Assembly (NCBI RefSeq): GCF_001269905.1 | Contig: NZ_LHVK01000030.1 | Coordinates: 1-39,224 of the forward strand | From: Pseudomonas corrugata | GTDB lineage: Bacteria; Pseudomonadota; Gammaproteobacteria; Pseudomonadales; Pseudomonadaceae | Length of the DNA: 39,224 nucleotides | Direction of reading: 5' to 3' | In this document: one piece after another, positions 26,807 through 34,884 of the stretch | Layout: the number at the start of each line of letters is the position of its first letter | Position numbering within the stretch: the first letter of the stretch is position 1 | Position numbers and translations under genes: made by a program | The notes under the pieces: generated by a model | What the model was told of the DNA's origin: nothing | The model's input: only the letters and a program-made list of their open reading frames with translations | Database searches by the model: none

Positions 26807-28173
26807 CAATGTTTCTCCGTACGGGTGCCGCACAGCGCCGCGACGACGTTTTCCATCGCTGCACTACGAGAGCCCTTGATCAATAAGGTGGTGTTCGGGT
26901 CTTGCTCGGCACCCAGGGCCTGGATCAGGTCGGCCTGAGTGGTGAAATGCTGTGCGTGCTCGCCAAACGCGGCGACTGCATGGGCCATCATCGGGCCGAC
27001 GGCATACAACGCATCGACCTTGCCACGGGCATAGGCACCGACATCGTGGTGCCCCTGTTGCGCCCAGTCTCCCAATTCGCCGATATCCCCCAGCACCAGC
27101 ACGGTGCGGCCGGAAAAACCGGCAAGGATATCCACCGCCGCGCACATTGACGTCGGGTTGGCGTTATAGGTGTCGTCGATCACCCGCATGCCGTTGCCGG
27201 CCAACTGTGCGACGGTGCGGCCCTTGACCGGTTGAACCGCGTTCAAGCCGGCGACAATACCCGGAAGGGACACGCCCAACGCATGGGCGGCGGCAGCGGC
27301 GGCCAGGGCATTGGCGACGTTATGGGTGCCGAGCAGGTTCAGTTGGACCCGCGCCGAACCGACGGGACTGTGCAGGTTGAACGCTGGGCAACCACGGGCA
27401 TCGCGGTCCAGGTCGCTGGCGTAGAAGTTTGCGGCGAGGTTGCTCAGGGCAAACGTCAGCACCTTGCGCTCACCCGCCCGCACCTTCCAGATTCCGAAAG
27501 CCTTGTCGTCGAGATTCAACACGGCGACGCCATCGGCATCCAGCCCTTCGATGATCTCGCCCTTGGCCTCGACGATTTTTTCCGGGCCGCCGAACTCGCC
27601 AACATGGGCGGTTCCGGCATTATTGAGCACGGCGACGCGAGGCTTGGTCATGCCCACGGTGTAGGCGATCTCGCCGAGCCGCGAGGCACCCAGCTCGATG
27701 ACGGCGGCGCTGTGCTCCGGCGCCAGTTCGAGCAGGGTCAACGGCACGCCGAGGTCATTGTTCAGATTGCCCCGGGTTGCCAGCACCGAGCCACGGGTAC
27801 GCAGGATACTGGCGAGCATCTCCTTGACCGTGGTCTTGCCGCTGGAGCCGGTGACGGCCGCGATCGGGTTGCCGAATGCCGCACGGTTCAGTGCGCCGAG
27901 CTGGCCCAGGGCCTGACGGGTATCGCCGACCAGCAGCTGTGGCAACGCGCTGCTGGGGACTTCGCGCTCGACCAATGCCGCGACCGCACCTTTGGCCGCC
28001 ACCTCATCCAGGTAATCGTGGCCGTCAAAACGCGGTCCGGCCAAGGCGACGAACAGTTGTCCCGGAGCAATGGCCCGGCTGTCGATGCTGACACCGTCGA
28101 AACGGGCATCGGCCGCGATGAGGCGCGCATTCAGGGCGTCGGTCAGTTCGCTGAGCTTCAAGGCCTTAAGCAT
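26806..28173 (-). CDS. murF: UDP-MurNAc-tripeptide D-alanyl-D-alanine ligase
   Basis: MurF joins D-Ala-D-Ala to UDP-MurNAc-tripeptide, completing the pentapeptide. The 455-residue protein has an N-terminal domain with VSIDSRAIAPGQLFVALAG, the ATP loop AVTGSSGKTTVKEMLASI at about residues 108-125, NAGTAHVGEFG, and the C-terminal segment RVIDDTYNANPTSM. The start overlaps murE by 8 nt, and the stop shares a base with mraY. Confidence 0.98.
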   Translation of the reverse strand: MLKALKLSELTDALNARLIAADARFDGVSIDSRAIAPGQLFVALAGPRFDGHDYLDEVAAKGAVAALVEREVPSSALPQLLVGDTRQALGQLGALNRAAFGNPIAAVTGSSGKTTVKEMLASILRTRGSVLATRGNLNNDLGVPLTLLELAPEHSAAVIELGASRLGEIAYTVGMTKPRVAVLNNAGTAHVGEFGGPEKIVEAKGEIIEGLDADGVAVLNLDDKAFGIWKVRAGERKVLTFALSNLAANFYASDLDRDARGCPAFNLHSPVGSARVQLNLLGTHNVANALAAAAAAHALGVSLPGIVAGLNAVQPVKGRTVAQLAGNGMRVIDDTYNANPTSMCAAVDILAGFSGRTVLVLGDIGELGDWAQQGHHDVGAYARGKVDALYAVGPMMAHAVAAFGEHAQHFTTQADLIQALGAEQDPNTTLLIKGSRSAAMENVVAALCGTRTEKH

Positions 28174-29629
28174 GGGCCACCTCCCAAGCGGTCAAGGCGT
28201 GATCGGCCTCGACCAGGTCGGAAAACCCATGGCGCACGCCGTTGATTTCCTGGTAGTCCTCGTGACCCTTACCGGCCAGAACCACCACATCGTCCGCCGA
28301 AGCGCTGGCGATCAACTGGGCAATCGCCTGGCCGCGACCGGCGACGAAGGTCACTTTGTCCACCGCCGAAAACCCGGCGCGGATGTCGTCGAAAATCTGC
28401 AATGGATCTTCGCTACGTGGATTGTCATCAGTGACGAGCACGCCATCGGCCAGCCGCTCCACCACCTCGGCCATCAACGGACGCTTGCCGCGATCACGGT
28501 CGCCGCCGCAGCCGAACAGGCAGAGCAGTTTGCCCATGGCGTGAGGCCGCAAGGCCATCAGCACTTTTTCCAGGGCATCGGGGGTGTGGGCGTAATCGAC
28601 CACCACCAGCGGTTGAGTACCGCCACCCAAACGCTGCATGCGACCGGCCGGGCCTTCGAGCTTCGGCAGGACCCTGAGGATCTCATCCAGCGCATAGTCC
28701 ATCCCCAGCAAGGCGCCGATGGCGGCCAACACGTTGCTCAGATTGAAACGCCCCAGCAAAGTGCTGCGCAGATGATGCTCGCCCTGTGGCGTGACCAGCG
28801 TGGCCCGCACGCCCTCGTCGTCGAATTGCGCCTGGCGCACATGAAGATAGGCGCTGGCATCTTCGAGGCTGTAGGTGATCAACCGGGACTCGCCCTGATT
28901 GGCCGCCAATTGCCGGCCGAACTCATCGTCGAGGTTGATGACCCGACATTTCAGGTTGTTCCAGGCAAACAGCTTGGCCTTGGCTTCGCCATAGGCCTGC
29001 ATGCTGCCGTGATAGTCCAGGTGATCCCTGGACAGATTGGTCAATACGGCAATGTCGAACGCCAGGGCGGTAACGCGACCCTGATCCAGGCCATGGGAGG
29101 AGACTTCCATCGCGACAGCCTTGGCGCCGGCCTTTTTCAGGTCGGCCAGGGTCGCCTGTACGGCAATCGGATTTGGCGTGGTGTGCAGGCCGCTCACCAG
29201 CGCGCCATGGAAACCGTTGCCCAGTGTCCCGACAACGCCGCAATGCTGCCCCAGCAGGTCCAGCGCCTGGGCGACCAGTTGGGTGACGCTGGTCTTGCCG
29301 TTGGTGCCGGTCACGCCAATCAGGTTCAGGTGACGGCTCGGCTCGCCATAAAAGCGCCCGGCGATGTCGGATAGCTGCGCCGCGAGGCCCTTGACCGGAA
29401 TCAGCGGCACATCGGTGATCGGAAGTACGGTCGCGCCTTCCACTTCATACGCCACGGCAGCCGCGCCGCGTTTCAAGGCATCGGCGATGTGGGCGCGGCC
29501 ATCGTACCGAGCGCCCGGCACGGCCAGGAACAGGTCCCCGGCACGGACGTTGCGGCTGTCCAGGGCCAGTTCGCGAATCAGCAGATCGTGACCGGCATGG
29601 GCAAAAATCTTGTTCAGGCTCAGGGACAT
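28166..29629 (-). CDS. murE: UDP-MurNAc-dipeptide meso-diaminopimelate ligase
   Basis: MurE adds the third residue of the stem peptide. The 487-residue protein has the ATP loop IGVTGTNGKTSVTQLVAQ near residue 110 and the motif DDNPRSEDP near residue 400. The DNPR form marks specificity for meso-diaminopimelate rather than lysine, as expected in a Gram-negative. The start ATG 29629 shares one base with the ftsI stop (TGATG). The 3' end overlaps murF. Confidence 0.98.
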   Translation of the reverse strand: MSLSLNKIFAHAGHDLLIRELALDSRNVRAGDLFLAVPGARYDGRAHIADALKRGAAAVAYEVEGATVLPITDVPLIPVKGLAAQLSDIAGRFYGEPSRHLNLIGVTGTNGKTSVTQLVAQALDLLGQHCGVVGTLGNGFHGALVSGLHTTPNPIAVQATLADLKKAGAKAVAMEVSSHGLDQGRVTALAFDIAVLTNLSRDHLDYHGSMQAYGEAKAKLFAWNNLKCRVINLDDEFGRQLAANQGESRLITYSLEDASAYLHVRQAQFDDEGVRATLVTPQGEHHLRSTLLGRFNLSNVLAAIGALLGMDYALDEILRVLPKLEGPAGRMQRLGGGTQPLVVVDYAHTPDALEKVLMALRPHAMGKLLCLFGCGGDRDRGKRPLMAEVVERLADGVLVTDDNPRSEDPLQIFDDIRAGFSAVDKVTFVAGRGQAIAQLIASASADDVVVLAGKGHEDYQEINGVRHGFSDLVEADHALTAWEVAHA

Positions 29630-31371
29630 CAGCCACGCCCTCCATCAGCTTTCAAAGGGACGACCGGTGCGGTGCTCGCCTGCTGCGTAGGCGGCAGGTT
29701 ATCCGGGGTGACGTTCATCAGGCGCAGGGTGCCCGACATGACCTTGCTGAATACTGGCGCCGAGACCAGGCCACCGAAGTAGCCCGCCTTGCTTGGCTCG
29801 TCGATGACCACCACGATGGCGTAGCGCGGGTCACTCATCGGGCCGAAGCCGGCGAACAGCGAACGGTAGGAGTTTTCGGCATAGCCCTTGGTGCCCACGG
29901 AGGTCTTGCGGGCCGTACCCGATTTGCCTGCGACGTGATAGGCCGGCACCTGGGCGCGGAAGACCCCGCGCGGCGCCTCGATCACTTGCTGCAACATGCC
30001 CTGCATGGTCTTGGCGACGTTCTCGGGGATCACCTGGGTGGTCTGTGGCGGCTTGTCGATTTTGATCAGGGTCAGCGGCGCGATGCGGCCGTTGTTGGCC
30101 AACGCGGAAAACGCATGGACCAGCTGGATAGCCGTCACGGAGACACCGTAGCCGTAGGACAGGGTTGCCGTCTCGGCCTTGCGCCACTCGCGGTAGTTCG
30201 GCAGGTTGCCGACACGCTCGCCAGGGAAGCCCAGGCCCGTATCCTGGCCGAGACCGATCTTCTGCGCCAGACGATAGATCGTCTCGCCGCCGATGTCGAA
30301 GGCGATCTTGCTCATGCCCACGTTACTGGAATTGATCAGAATGCCGGTCAGGTCGAGCACCGGACCCTCGCTCCTGGACACGTCGCGAATGGTGTACTTG
30401 CCGATCTGCAAGGTCCCCGGATACACCTCGACGGTGTCGCTCGGTTTCCAGCGTCCGGTTTCCAGCGCGGCGGCCATGGAAACCGCCTTCATGGTCGAGC
30501 CGGGTTCGAACACGTCGATCATCGCGCGGTTACGCATCATCGCCGGCTGCAGGTTGCGACGGTTGTTCGGGTTGTAGGTCGGCTGGTTGACCATCGCCAG
30601 GATTTCACCAGTCTTCACATCCATGATCACCAGGCTGCCGGCCTTGGCACCATTCTCGACAATGGCATTGCGCAGTTCGCGGTTGGCCAGGTATTGCAGG
30701 CGCAGGTCAATGGACAACGCCAAGGGCTTGCCGGCCTTGGCGTTTTTGGTGACCTGGACATCCTTGATCAGCCTGCCGCGCCGATCCTTGATGACCTGAC
30801 GCTTGCCCGGGACTCCGGCCAGCCATTCGTCATAGGCCAGCTCTATGCCTTCGCGCCCCCGGTCATCGATGTCGGTAAAACCGACCATGTGGGCCGTGAC
30901 TTCACCGGCCGGGTAAAACCGCCGGAACTCTTCGATACCATAGACACCCGGAATCTTCAGGTCGAGCACGCTCTGGCCCTGCTCGGGCGTCAACCCGCGC
31001 ACCAGATAGATGAATTCTTTATTGGCCTGGGCTTCAAGACGTTCGGCCAGGGCCTTCGGGTCCTGCCCGAGGGCGGCGGCCAGTGCTGGCCACTTTTCCT
31101 TGGCCTGTTGCATTTCCTTGGCGTTGGCCCACAGGGTGGTCACCGGGGTGCTCACCGCCAACGGTTCGCCATTGCGGTCGGTGATCAGGCCACGGTGCGC
31201 CGGGATCGGAATATGCCGCATACTACGAGCATCGCCCTGCTCCTTGAGGAAGTCGCGGTCGACGACCTGCAGGTCGATGATACGCCAGGAAATTGCCGCC
31301 ACCATGATCCCGAGCAAACCCAGGACCAGGCGGAACCGCCACGGAAACAGCGCGCCGTCGAGCTTCATCAT
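29629..31371 (-). CDS. ftsI: Septal transpeptidase FtsI (PBP3)
   Basis: FtsI is the class B penicillin-binding protein that cross-links septal peptidoglycan. The 580-residue protein has a short cytoplasmic head, one membrane helix at about residues 13-33, a PBP dimer domain, and the transpeptidase domain. Active-site motifs are complete: Ser292 in PGSTMK, SSN at 348-350, and Lys483 in KSGTA. The C-terminus is Pro/Thr/Gly-rich. The start overlaps the ftsL stop by 4 nt and the stop overlaps murE by 1 nt. It is the target of aztreonam-type beta-lactams. Confidence 0.98.
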   Translation of the reverse strand: MMKLDGALFPWRFRLVLGLLGIMVAAISWRIIDLQVVDRDFLKEQGDARSMRHIPIPAHRGLITDRNGEPLAVSTPVTTLWANAKEMQQAKEKWPALAAALGQDPKALAERLEAQANKEFIYLVRGLTPEQGQSVLDLKIPGVYGIEEFRRFYPAGEVTAHMVGFTDIDDRGREGIELAYDEWLAGVPGKRQVIKDRRGRLIKDVQVTKNAKAGKPLALSIDLRLQYLANRELRNAIVENGAKAGSLVIMDVKTGEILAMVNQPTYNPNNRRNLQPAMMRNRAMIDVFEPGSTMKAVSMAAALETGRWKPSDTVEVYPGTLQIGKYTIRDVSRSEGPVLDLTGILINSSNVGMSKIAFDIGGETIYRLAQKIGLGQDTGLGFPGERVGNLPNYREWRKAETATLSYGYGVSVTAIQLVHAFSALANNGRIAPLTLIKIDKPPQTTQVIPENVAKTMQGMLQQVIEAPRGVFRAQVPAYHVAGKSGTARKTSVGTKGYAENSYRSLFAGFGPMSDPRYAIVVVIDEPSKAGYFGGLVSAPVFSKVMSGTLRLMNVTPDNLPPTQQASTAPVVPLKADGGRG

Positions 31372-31661
31372 GGCGCCACCATCTGTACTTCAGCAGCATT
31401 CGGAATACGCATCTTCAACTGTTCGGTGGCCAATACTTCGATGCGGCTGTGGGCAGTCCAGGTGCTCTGTTCCAGGATCAACCGACCCCATTCGGCCTGT
31501 GCCTTGTCGCGCACGCTCAGTTCGTTATAAAGCGTGTTGAGCAGTTGCCGGTTCCAGTGCGCGCTATAGGACACGCCGATGGCCGACACGAGCACGCCGA
31601 TAAACAGCAGCAGCATGAAAAAGCTGCCGCCCGGCAGGGGCTTGGCAAAGAGCCTGCTCAC
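31368..31661 (-). CDS. ftsL: Cell division protein FtsL
   Basis: FtsL is a small bitopic protein that forms a coiled coil with FtsB and links FtsQ to FtsWI. The 97-residue protein has one membrane helix (FFMLLLFIGVLVSAIGVSY, about residues 14-32). A periplasmic heptad-like region (about 35-75) leads to a conserved IEVLATEQLKMRIPNA end. It overlaps rsmH by 4 nt and ftsI by 4 nt. Confidence 0.96.
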   Translation of the reverse strand: MSRLFAKPLPGGSFFMLLLFIGVLVSAIGVSYSAHWNRQLLNTLYNELSVRDKAQAEWGRLILEQSTWTAHSRIEVLATEQLKMRIPNAAEVQMVAP

Positions 31662-32605
31662 CGCAACTTCTCCGCAACACGCATGACGGCGCTACGGGCG
31701 CGGGGGTTGGCCTTTAGCTCCGCCTCAGAGGCGAACTGCGCCTTGCCGTGAATCTTGATTTTCGGCACGAAGGCCTCGAAGCGCACCGGCAGGTTGCGCG
31801 GCAGATTATCGGCTTCGCCCTTGGTGAGCTTGCGCATGAACAGCTTGACGATACGGTCTTCCAGGGAATGGAAGCTGATCACCACCAGGCGACCGCCGAT
31901 CTCCAGCGCGTCCAGGGCGGCATCAAGGCCAGCCTCGAGGTCGCCCAGTTCATTATTGACGTGGATGCGCAAACCCTGGAAAGCACGGGTCGCCGGGTTC
32001 TTGCCCTTCTCCCATGCCGGGTTGGCGACTTTCAACACCTCGGCCAGGTCGCCGGTGCGCTCGAATGGCCTGATGTCGCGGCGCTCCACAACGGCGCGCG
32101 CCATGCGCCCGGAGAAACGCTCTTCGCCGTACTCCTTGAAGACACGGGCGATCTCTTCCACCGGGGCAGTGTTGACGAATTCGGCGGCGCTGATTCCGCG
32201 AGACGGATCCATGCGCATGTCCAGCGGGCCATCATTGAGGAAGCTGAAGCCGCGCTCGGGATCGTCCAGCTGTGGCGAAGAGACGCCCAGGTCGAGCAGG
32301 ATCCCGCTGACCTTGCCGGCCAGGCCACGCTCGGCGACCTCCGCCCCCAGCTCCGCAAAGCTGCGCTGCACAATGACAAAGCGGCCGTCTTCGGCCGCCA
32401 GCGCTTGCCCTGTGGCAATCGCTTGAGGATCCTTGTCGAATCCCAGCAGCCGGCCATCCGGACTGAGCTGGCTGAGAATCAACCGGCTGTGTCCACCGCG
32501 CCCGAACGTACCGTCCAGATAGCAGCCATCAGGACGTACGGCGAGGGCTTCAACGGCCTCGTCAAGCAGTACGGTGATGTGGTTAAAGCCGCTATTTATA
32601 GTCAC
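31658..32605 (-). CDS. rsmH: 16S rRNA m4C1402 methyltransferase RsmH (MraW)
   Basis: RsmH methylates N4 of cytidine 1402 in the decoding centre of 16S rRNA. The 315-residue protein has HITVLLDEAVEAL at the start, the SAM motif YLDGTFGRGGHSRLIL at about residues 30-46, LLDLGVSSPQLDDPERGFSF, and the C-terminal ISFHSLEDRIVK. It is notable that its partner RsmI, which adds the 2'-O-methyl group at the same nucleotide, is encoded only about 1.2 kb upstream on the same strand. It overlaps mraZ by 4 nt. Confidence 0.98.
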   Translation of the reverse strand: MTINSGFNHITVLLDEAVEALAVRPDGCYLDGTFGRGGHSRLILSQLSPDGRLLGFDKDPQAIATGQALAAEDGRFVIVQRSFAELGAEVAERGLAGKVSGILLDLGVSSPQLDDPERGFSFLNDGPLDMRMDPSRGISAAEFVNTAPVEEIARVFKEYGEERFSGRMARAVVERRDIRPFERTGDLAEVLKVANPAWEKGKNPATRAFQGLRIHVNNELGDLEAGLDAALDALEIGGRLVVISFHSLEDRIVKLFMRKLTKGEADNLPRNLPVRFEAFVPKIKIHGKAQFASEAELKANPRARSAVMRVAEKLR

Positions 32606-33057
32606 AGGATCAAATCACGCAGTTCATCGGGCATGGCACCCGGTTGTTGAATAGCAGCAAGGTCGGCGGCGGAAACCGCGTTCCAGGCATCTTCGTCCCA
32701 CAGTTGGAACTTGTTCAGTTGGCCCACCAGCATCGCGCGCTTGTCCAGCTTGGCGTATTCGCGAAGGCGCGGCGGAACCAGGAAACGACCACTGCCATCG
32801 AGCTCCAGGTCGACGGCATTACCGATCAGCAAACGTTGCAGGCGGCGGTTTTCTTCACGCAGCGAAGGCAGTGCGCGCAGTTTGGTTTCGATGATCTCCC
32901 ACTCATCCAGCGGGTACACACATAGGCAAGGGTCAACGGCATCGATCGTGACGATCAACTGACCGGAGCTACGCGAAACGAGCTCGTCACGGTACCGGCT
33001 CGGCATGGCGAGACGGCCCTTTGCATCGAGACTGATAGCGTTGGCTCCGCGAAACAC
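32602..33057 (-). CDS. mraZ: Transcriptional regulator MraZ
   Basis: MraZ is a DNA-binding protein that in E. coli represses the dcw promoter. The 151-residue protein has two SpoVT/AbrB-like swapped-hairpin domains (about residues 5-50 and 80-125); the motif RFLVPPRLREYAKLDK lies in the second. The start is GTG at 33057 (MFRGANAISLDAKGRLAMP), preceded by GGAGAAA with about 9-10 nt spacing. It is the first gene of the cluster and sits directly behind its own probable operator at 33091-33123, so autoregulation is expected. Confidence 0.97.
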   Translation of the reverse strand: MFRGANAISLDAKGRLAMPSRYRDELVSRSSGQLIVTIDAVDPCLCVYPLDEWEIIETKLRALPSLREENRRLQRLLIGNAVDLELDGSGRFLVPPRLREYAKLDKRAMLVGQLNKFQLWDEDAWNAVSAADLAAIQQPGAMPDELRDLIL

Positions 33058-33090
33058 GTCAGCGTTTCTCCAAAATCGAGCGTTTTACGT

Positions 33091-33123
33091 CCAAAAAACC
33101 CACTTTATGCCACTTTCCTCCAC
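33091..33123 (-). promoter_or_regulatory. MraZ operator with 10-bp repeats
   Basis: On the minus strand GTGG occurs at exact 10-bp spacing three times (GTGGAGGAAA, GTGGCATAAA, GTGGGTTTTT), followed in register by TGGACG. MraZ in E. coli and other bacteria binds TGGG-type repeats with this period. The site lies between the promoter and the mraZ start, roughly at +2 to +34 of the transcript, which fits repression by blocking the polymerase. Confidence 0.8.
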
Positions 33124-33131
33124 TCGCGCAC

Positions 33132-33161
33132 ACTATAGGAATGCGCCCACTGCACCGTCAA
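33132..33161 (-). promoter_or_regulatory. Promoter of the dcw cluster (Pmra)
   Basis: The minus strand reads TTGACG (33156-33161), an 18-nt spacer, and TATAGT (33132-33137), close to the sigma-70 consensus. The start of transcription is expected near 33125, giving a leader of about 70 nt before the mraZ GTG. It is the only strong promoter I see ahead of the 17-kb cluster. Confidence 0.8.
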
Positions 33162-33362
33162 GGCGCGGATTGAAGGAAAAGCCTTATAGATCGGAGATTT
33201 AGGAGCGTTTGAGGAGGGACAACAAGAATCTGACGTAGGATTTTTCACCTCAACCCGAGCAGCCACAGGAAGCTGCGCTCACAAGTTAAAGTGATTTGTT
33301 AAGAGTAAGATTTTTTTGGTCTTAGGAATTGCGCCTGCCAGTGATTTCGGCAGGAAGGGAAA
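33162..33362. other. Spacer between rnpB and the mraZ promoter
   Basis: No gene is seen in these 200 bp, which complete a 305-bp non-coding stretch upstream of mraZ. Two short inverted repeats are present: GAGCAGC/GCTGCGCTC near 33257-33281 and CCTGCC/GGCAGG at 33334-33354. The latter follows the 3' end of rnpB on the minus strand and may help end that transcript, but it lacks a T-run. Confidence 0.5.
33334..33354 (-). terminator. Possible rnpB trailer hairpin
   Basis: CCTGCC and GGCAGG form a 6-bp GC-rich stem with a 9-nt loop, about 9 nt after the rnpB 3' end on the minus strand. The sequence that follows (CGCAATTCC) has no T-run, so termination here would be Rho-dependent or incomplete. 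Confidence 0.28.
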
Positions 33363-33718
33363 AGGTGGAGAGTCGATCTGTAAGCCGGGTTCTGTCTTGA
33401 ACAGTCATTCGTCTACGATGGCCATCACTGGACATCTTTAGCAACCTACCCGGTCCCAGCGCGGGCCACGCCTTGGGACCCTATTTGGTCTTGCTCCAAG
33501 TGGGGTTTACCTAGCCACGAACTGTTGCCAGCCGTGCGGTGCGCTCTTACCGCACCTTTTCACCCTTACCGGCGCCGAAACGCTTAGGCGGTTATTTTCT
33601 GTGGCACTTTCCGTAGGCTCACGCCTCCCAGGCATTACCTGGCACTTCGCCCTATGGAGCCCGGACTTTCCTCCCCCCCCTAATTCTCATAGAGGGCAGC
33701 GACTGTCCGATCGACTCT
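33363..33718 (-). ncRNA. rnpB: RNase P RNA (class A)
   Basis: This is the catalytic RNA of RNase P, which matures tRNA 5' ends together with RnpA. On the minus strand it starts AGAGTCGATCGGACAGTC and ends ACCCGGCTTACAGATCGACT followed by CTCCACC, so the 5' and 3' ends pair. Hallmarks are GGAAAGTCCGGGCTCCATAG (P4 and J3/4), the GGTGAAAAGGTGCGGTAAGA block, and ACAGTTCGTGGCTAGGTAAA. At about 356 nt it is of normal bacterial A-type length. A run of eight G occurs near 33672-33680. It lies between rsmI and mraZ with its own promoter. Ends are estimated to within a few bases. Confidence 0.97.
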
Positions 33719-33727
33719 CCGCCGCGA

Positions 33728-33756
33728 AGGTTAACGGCAGAGCGCCTGAAGAACAA
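33728..33756 (-). promoter_or_regulatory. rnpB promoter
   Basis: On the minus strand TTGTTC (33751-33756), a 17-nt spacer and TAACCT (33728-33733) form a sigma-70-like promoter. Its -10 ends 9 nt before the expected 5' end of the RNA. It lies in the 63-bp gap after rsmI. Confidence 0.65.
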
Positions 33757-33761
33757 GCGCT

Positions 33762-33789
33762 AAAAGCCCGGCTGTCCGGTTTTACCGGG
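33762..33789 (-). terminator. Weak candidate terminator of rsmI
   Basis: CCCGG and CCGGG can pair across a 13-nt loop overlapping the rsmI stop codon, followed by CTTTTAG on the minus strand. The stem is short, so this is a weak call. Confidence 0.28.
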
Positions 33790-34654
33790 TCTTCTGCCGA
33801 TCCAGCGCGACCTGATACAACACGTTCTTGCGCTCGCCGGTGATTTGCGCAGCCAGGGCGGCCGCACGCTTGAGCGGCATTTCATCAAGCAGCAGATCCA
33901 GGATGCGCATCGCTTCACTGCTGACAGCCTCCTCACTGTCTGGCGCGGTCCACCCCGCCACCAACACGACACATTCGCCACGCTGCTGGTTGCTGTCGCT
34001 CTCGACGAAAGCCCGCAACTGCGCCAGCGGCAGTCCCTTGAGGGTTTCGAAGGTCTTGGTCAGCTCACGCGCCAGGAGCGCCGGACGCTCGGGACCGAAC
34101 ACCAGCTCCATGTCTTGCAGGCACTCAAGGATGCGGTGCGGCGCCTCGTAGAAGATCAGGGTTCGCGGCTCTTCCTTTATAGACTCCAGACGCGCCCGAC
34201 GCCCCACGGCCTTGGCCGGCAGAAAGCCTTCGAAGATGAAGCGATCCGATGGCAACCCGGCCGCGGACAATGCGGCGATCAAGGCACAGGCGCCCGGCAC
34301 CGGCACCACGCTGATGCCCGCGGCGCGGGCCTGCCGCACCAAATGGTAGCCGGGGTCGGAAATCAATGGCGTGCCCGCATCGGAGATCAGCGCGACGTCA
34401 TCACCCGCCAGCAAGCGCGTGATGAAACGACTGCCCTCGTCCCGCTCATTATGTTCGTGGCAAGCAGCCAGCGGCGTGGAGATACCGAAATGCTGCAGCA
34501 GTCGCTGGGAATGGCGAGTGTCTTCAGCCGCGATCAGGGCGACCTCCCGCAAGATCTTCAGCGCCCGGGCGCTGATATCGTCCAGGTTGCCGATGGGCGT
34601 CGCCACCACATAAAGCGAGCCCGTAGCGGAATTCAAAGCACCTGGAGCAGTCAA
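33782..34654 (-). CDS. rsmI: 16S rRNA 2'-O-ribose C1402 methyltransferase RsmI
   Basis: RsmI methylates the ribose of C1402 in 16S rRNA using SAM. The 290-residue protein has SLYVVATPIGNLDDISARAL near the start, LIAAEDTRHSQRLL, DAGTPLISDPGYHLV and the TP-methylase core VPVPGACALIAALSAAGLPS. I chose TTG at 34654, giving MTAPGALNSATGS. A GAGG ribosome binding site sits 8 nt ahead, whereas the in-frame GTG at 34663 would overlap that site. It is divergent from lpoA and, with rsmH, completes the pair of enzymes acting on C1402. Confidence 0.95.
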   Translation of the reverse strand: MTAPGALNSATGSLYVVATPIGNLDDISARALKILREVALIAAEDTRHSQRLLQHFGISTPLAACHEHNERDEGSRFITRLLAGDDVALISDAGTPLISDPGYHLVRQARAAGISVVPVPGACALIAALSAAGLPSDRFIFEGFLPAKAVGRRARLESIKEEPRTLIFYEAPHRILECLQDMELVFGPERPALLARELTKTFETLKGLPLAQLRAFVESDSNQQRGECVVLVAGWTAPDSEEAVSSEAMRILDLLLDEMPLKRAAALAAQITGERKNVLYQVALDRQKTR

Positions 34655-34843
34655 AACGCACACCTCACAATCGGTAAAACCGCCATTGTAGCGTGTGCCG
34701 GTCCCAGCCGTTCACATCATCCCCTCGCCACAGGCTCAGTGTCACTTCCTGAGTGAACGACGCTTTGTGCTGCACCACAACATTTGAACCATCTAAATTG
34801 ATCGATTCACGCCACTGACATCGCGCCCCGGCCAGCGCTTGGG

Positions 34844-34849
34844 TACAAT
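34844..34849 (+). promoter_or_regulatory. Possible -10 of the lpoA operon
   Basis: TACAAT lies 36 bp upstream of the lpoA start within the 230-bp rsmI-lpoA divergent region. No good -35 is present at 16-18 nt, so the call rests on the -10 and its position. Confidence 0.35.
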
Positions 34850-34884
34850 TCGACGCTAATTTGATCTCGTATCAGGACATTTAC

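Noticed and set aside
33005..33202. 65-residue plus-strand frame over the mraZ promoter
   Set aside because: It covers the promoter and operator, has no ribosome binding site and no protein-like features.
33601..33843. 80-residue plus-strand frame
   Set aside because: It lies opposite rnpB and the end of rsmI; the RNA gene explains the sequence.
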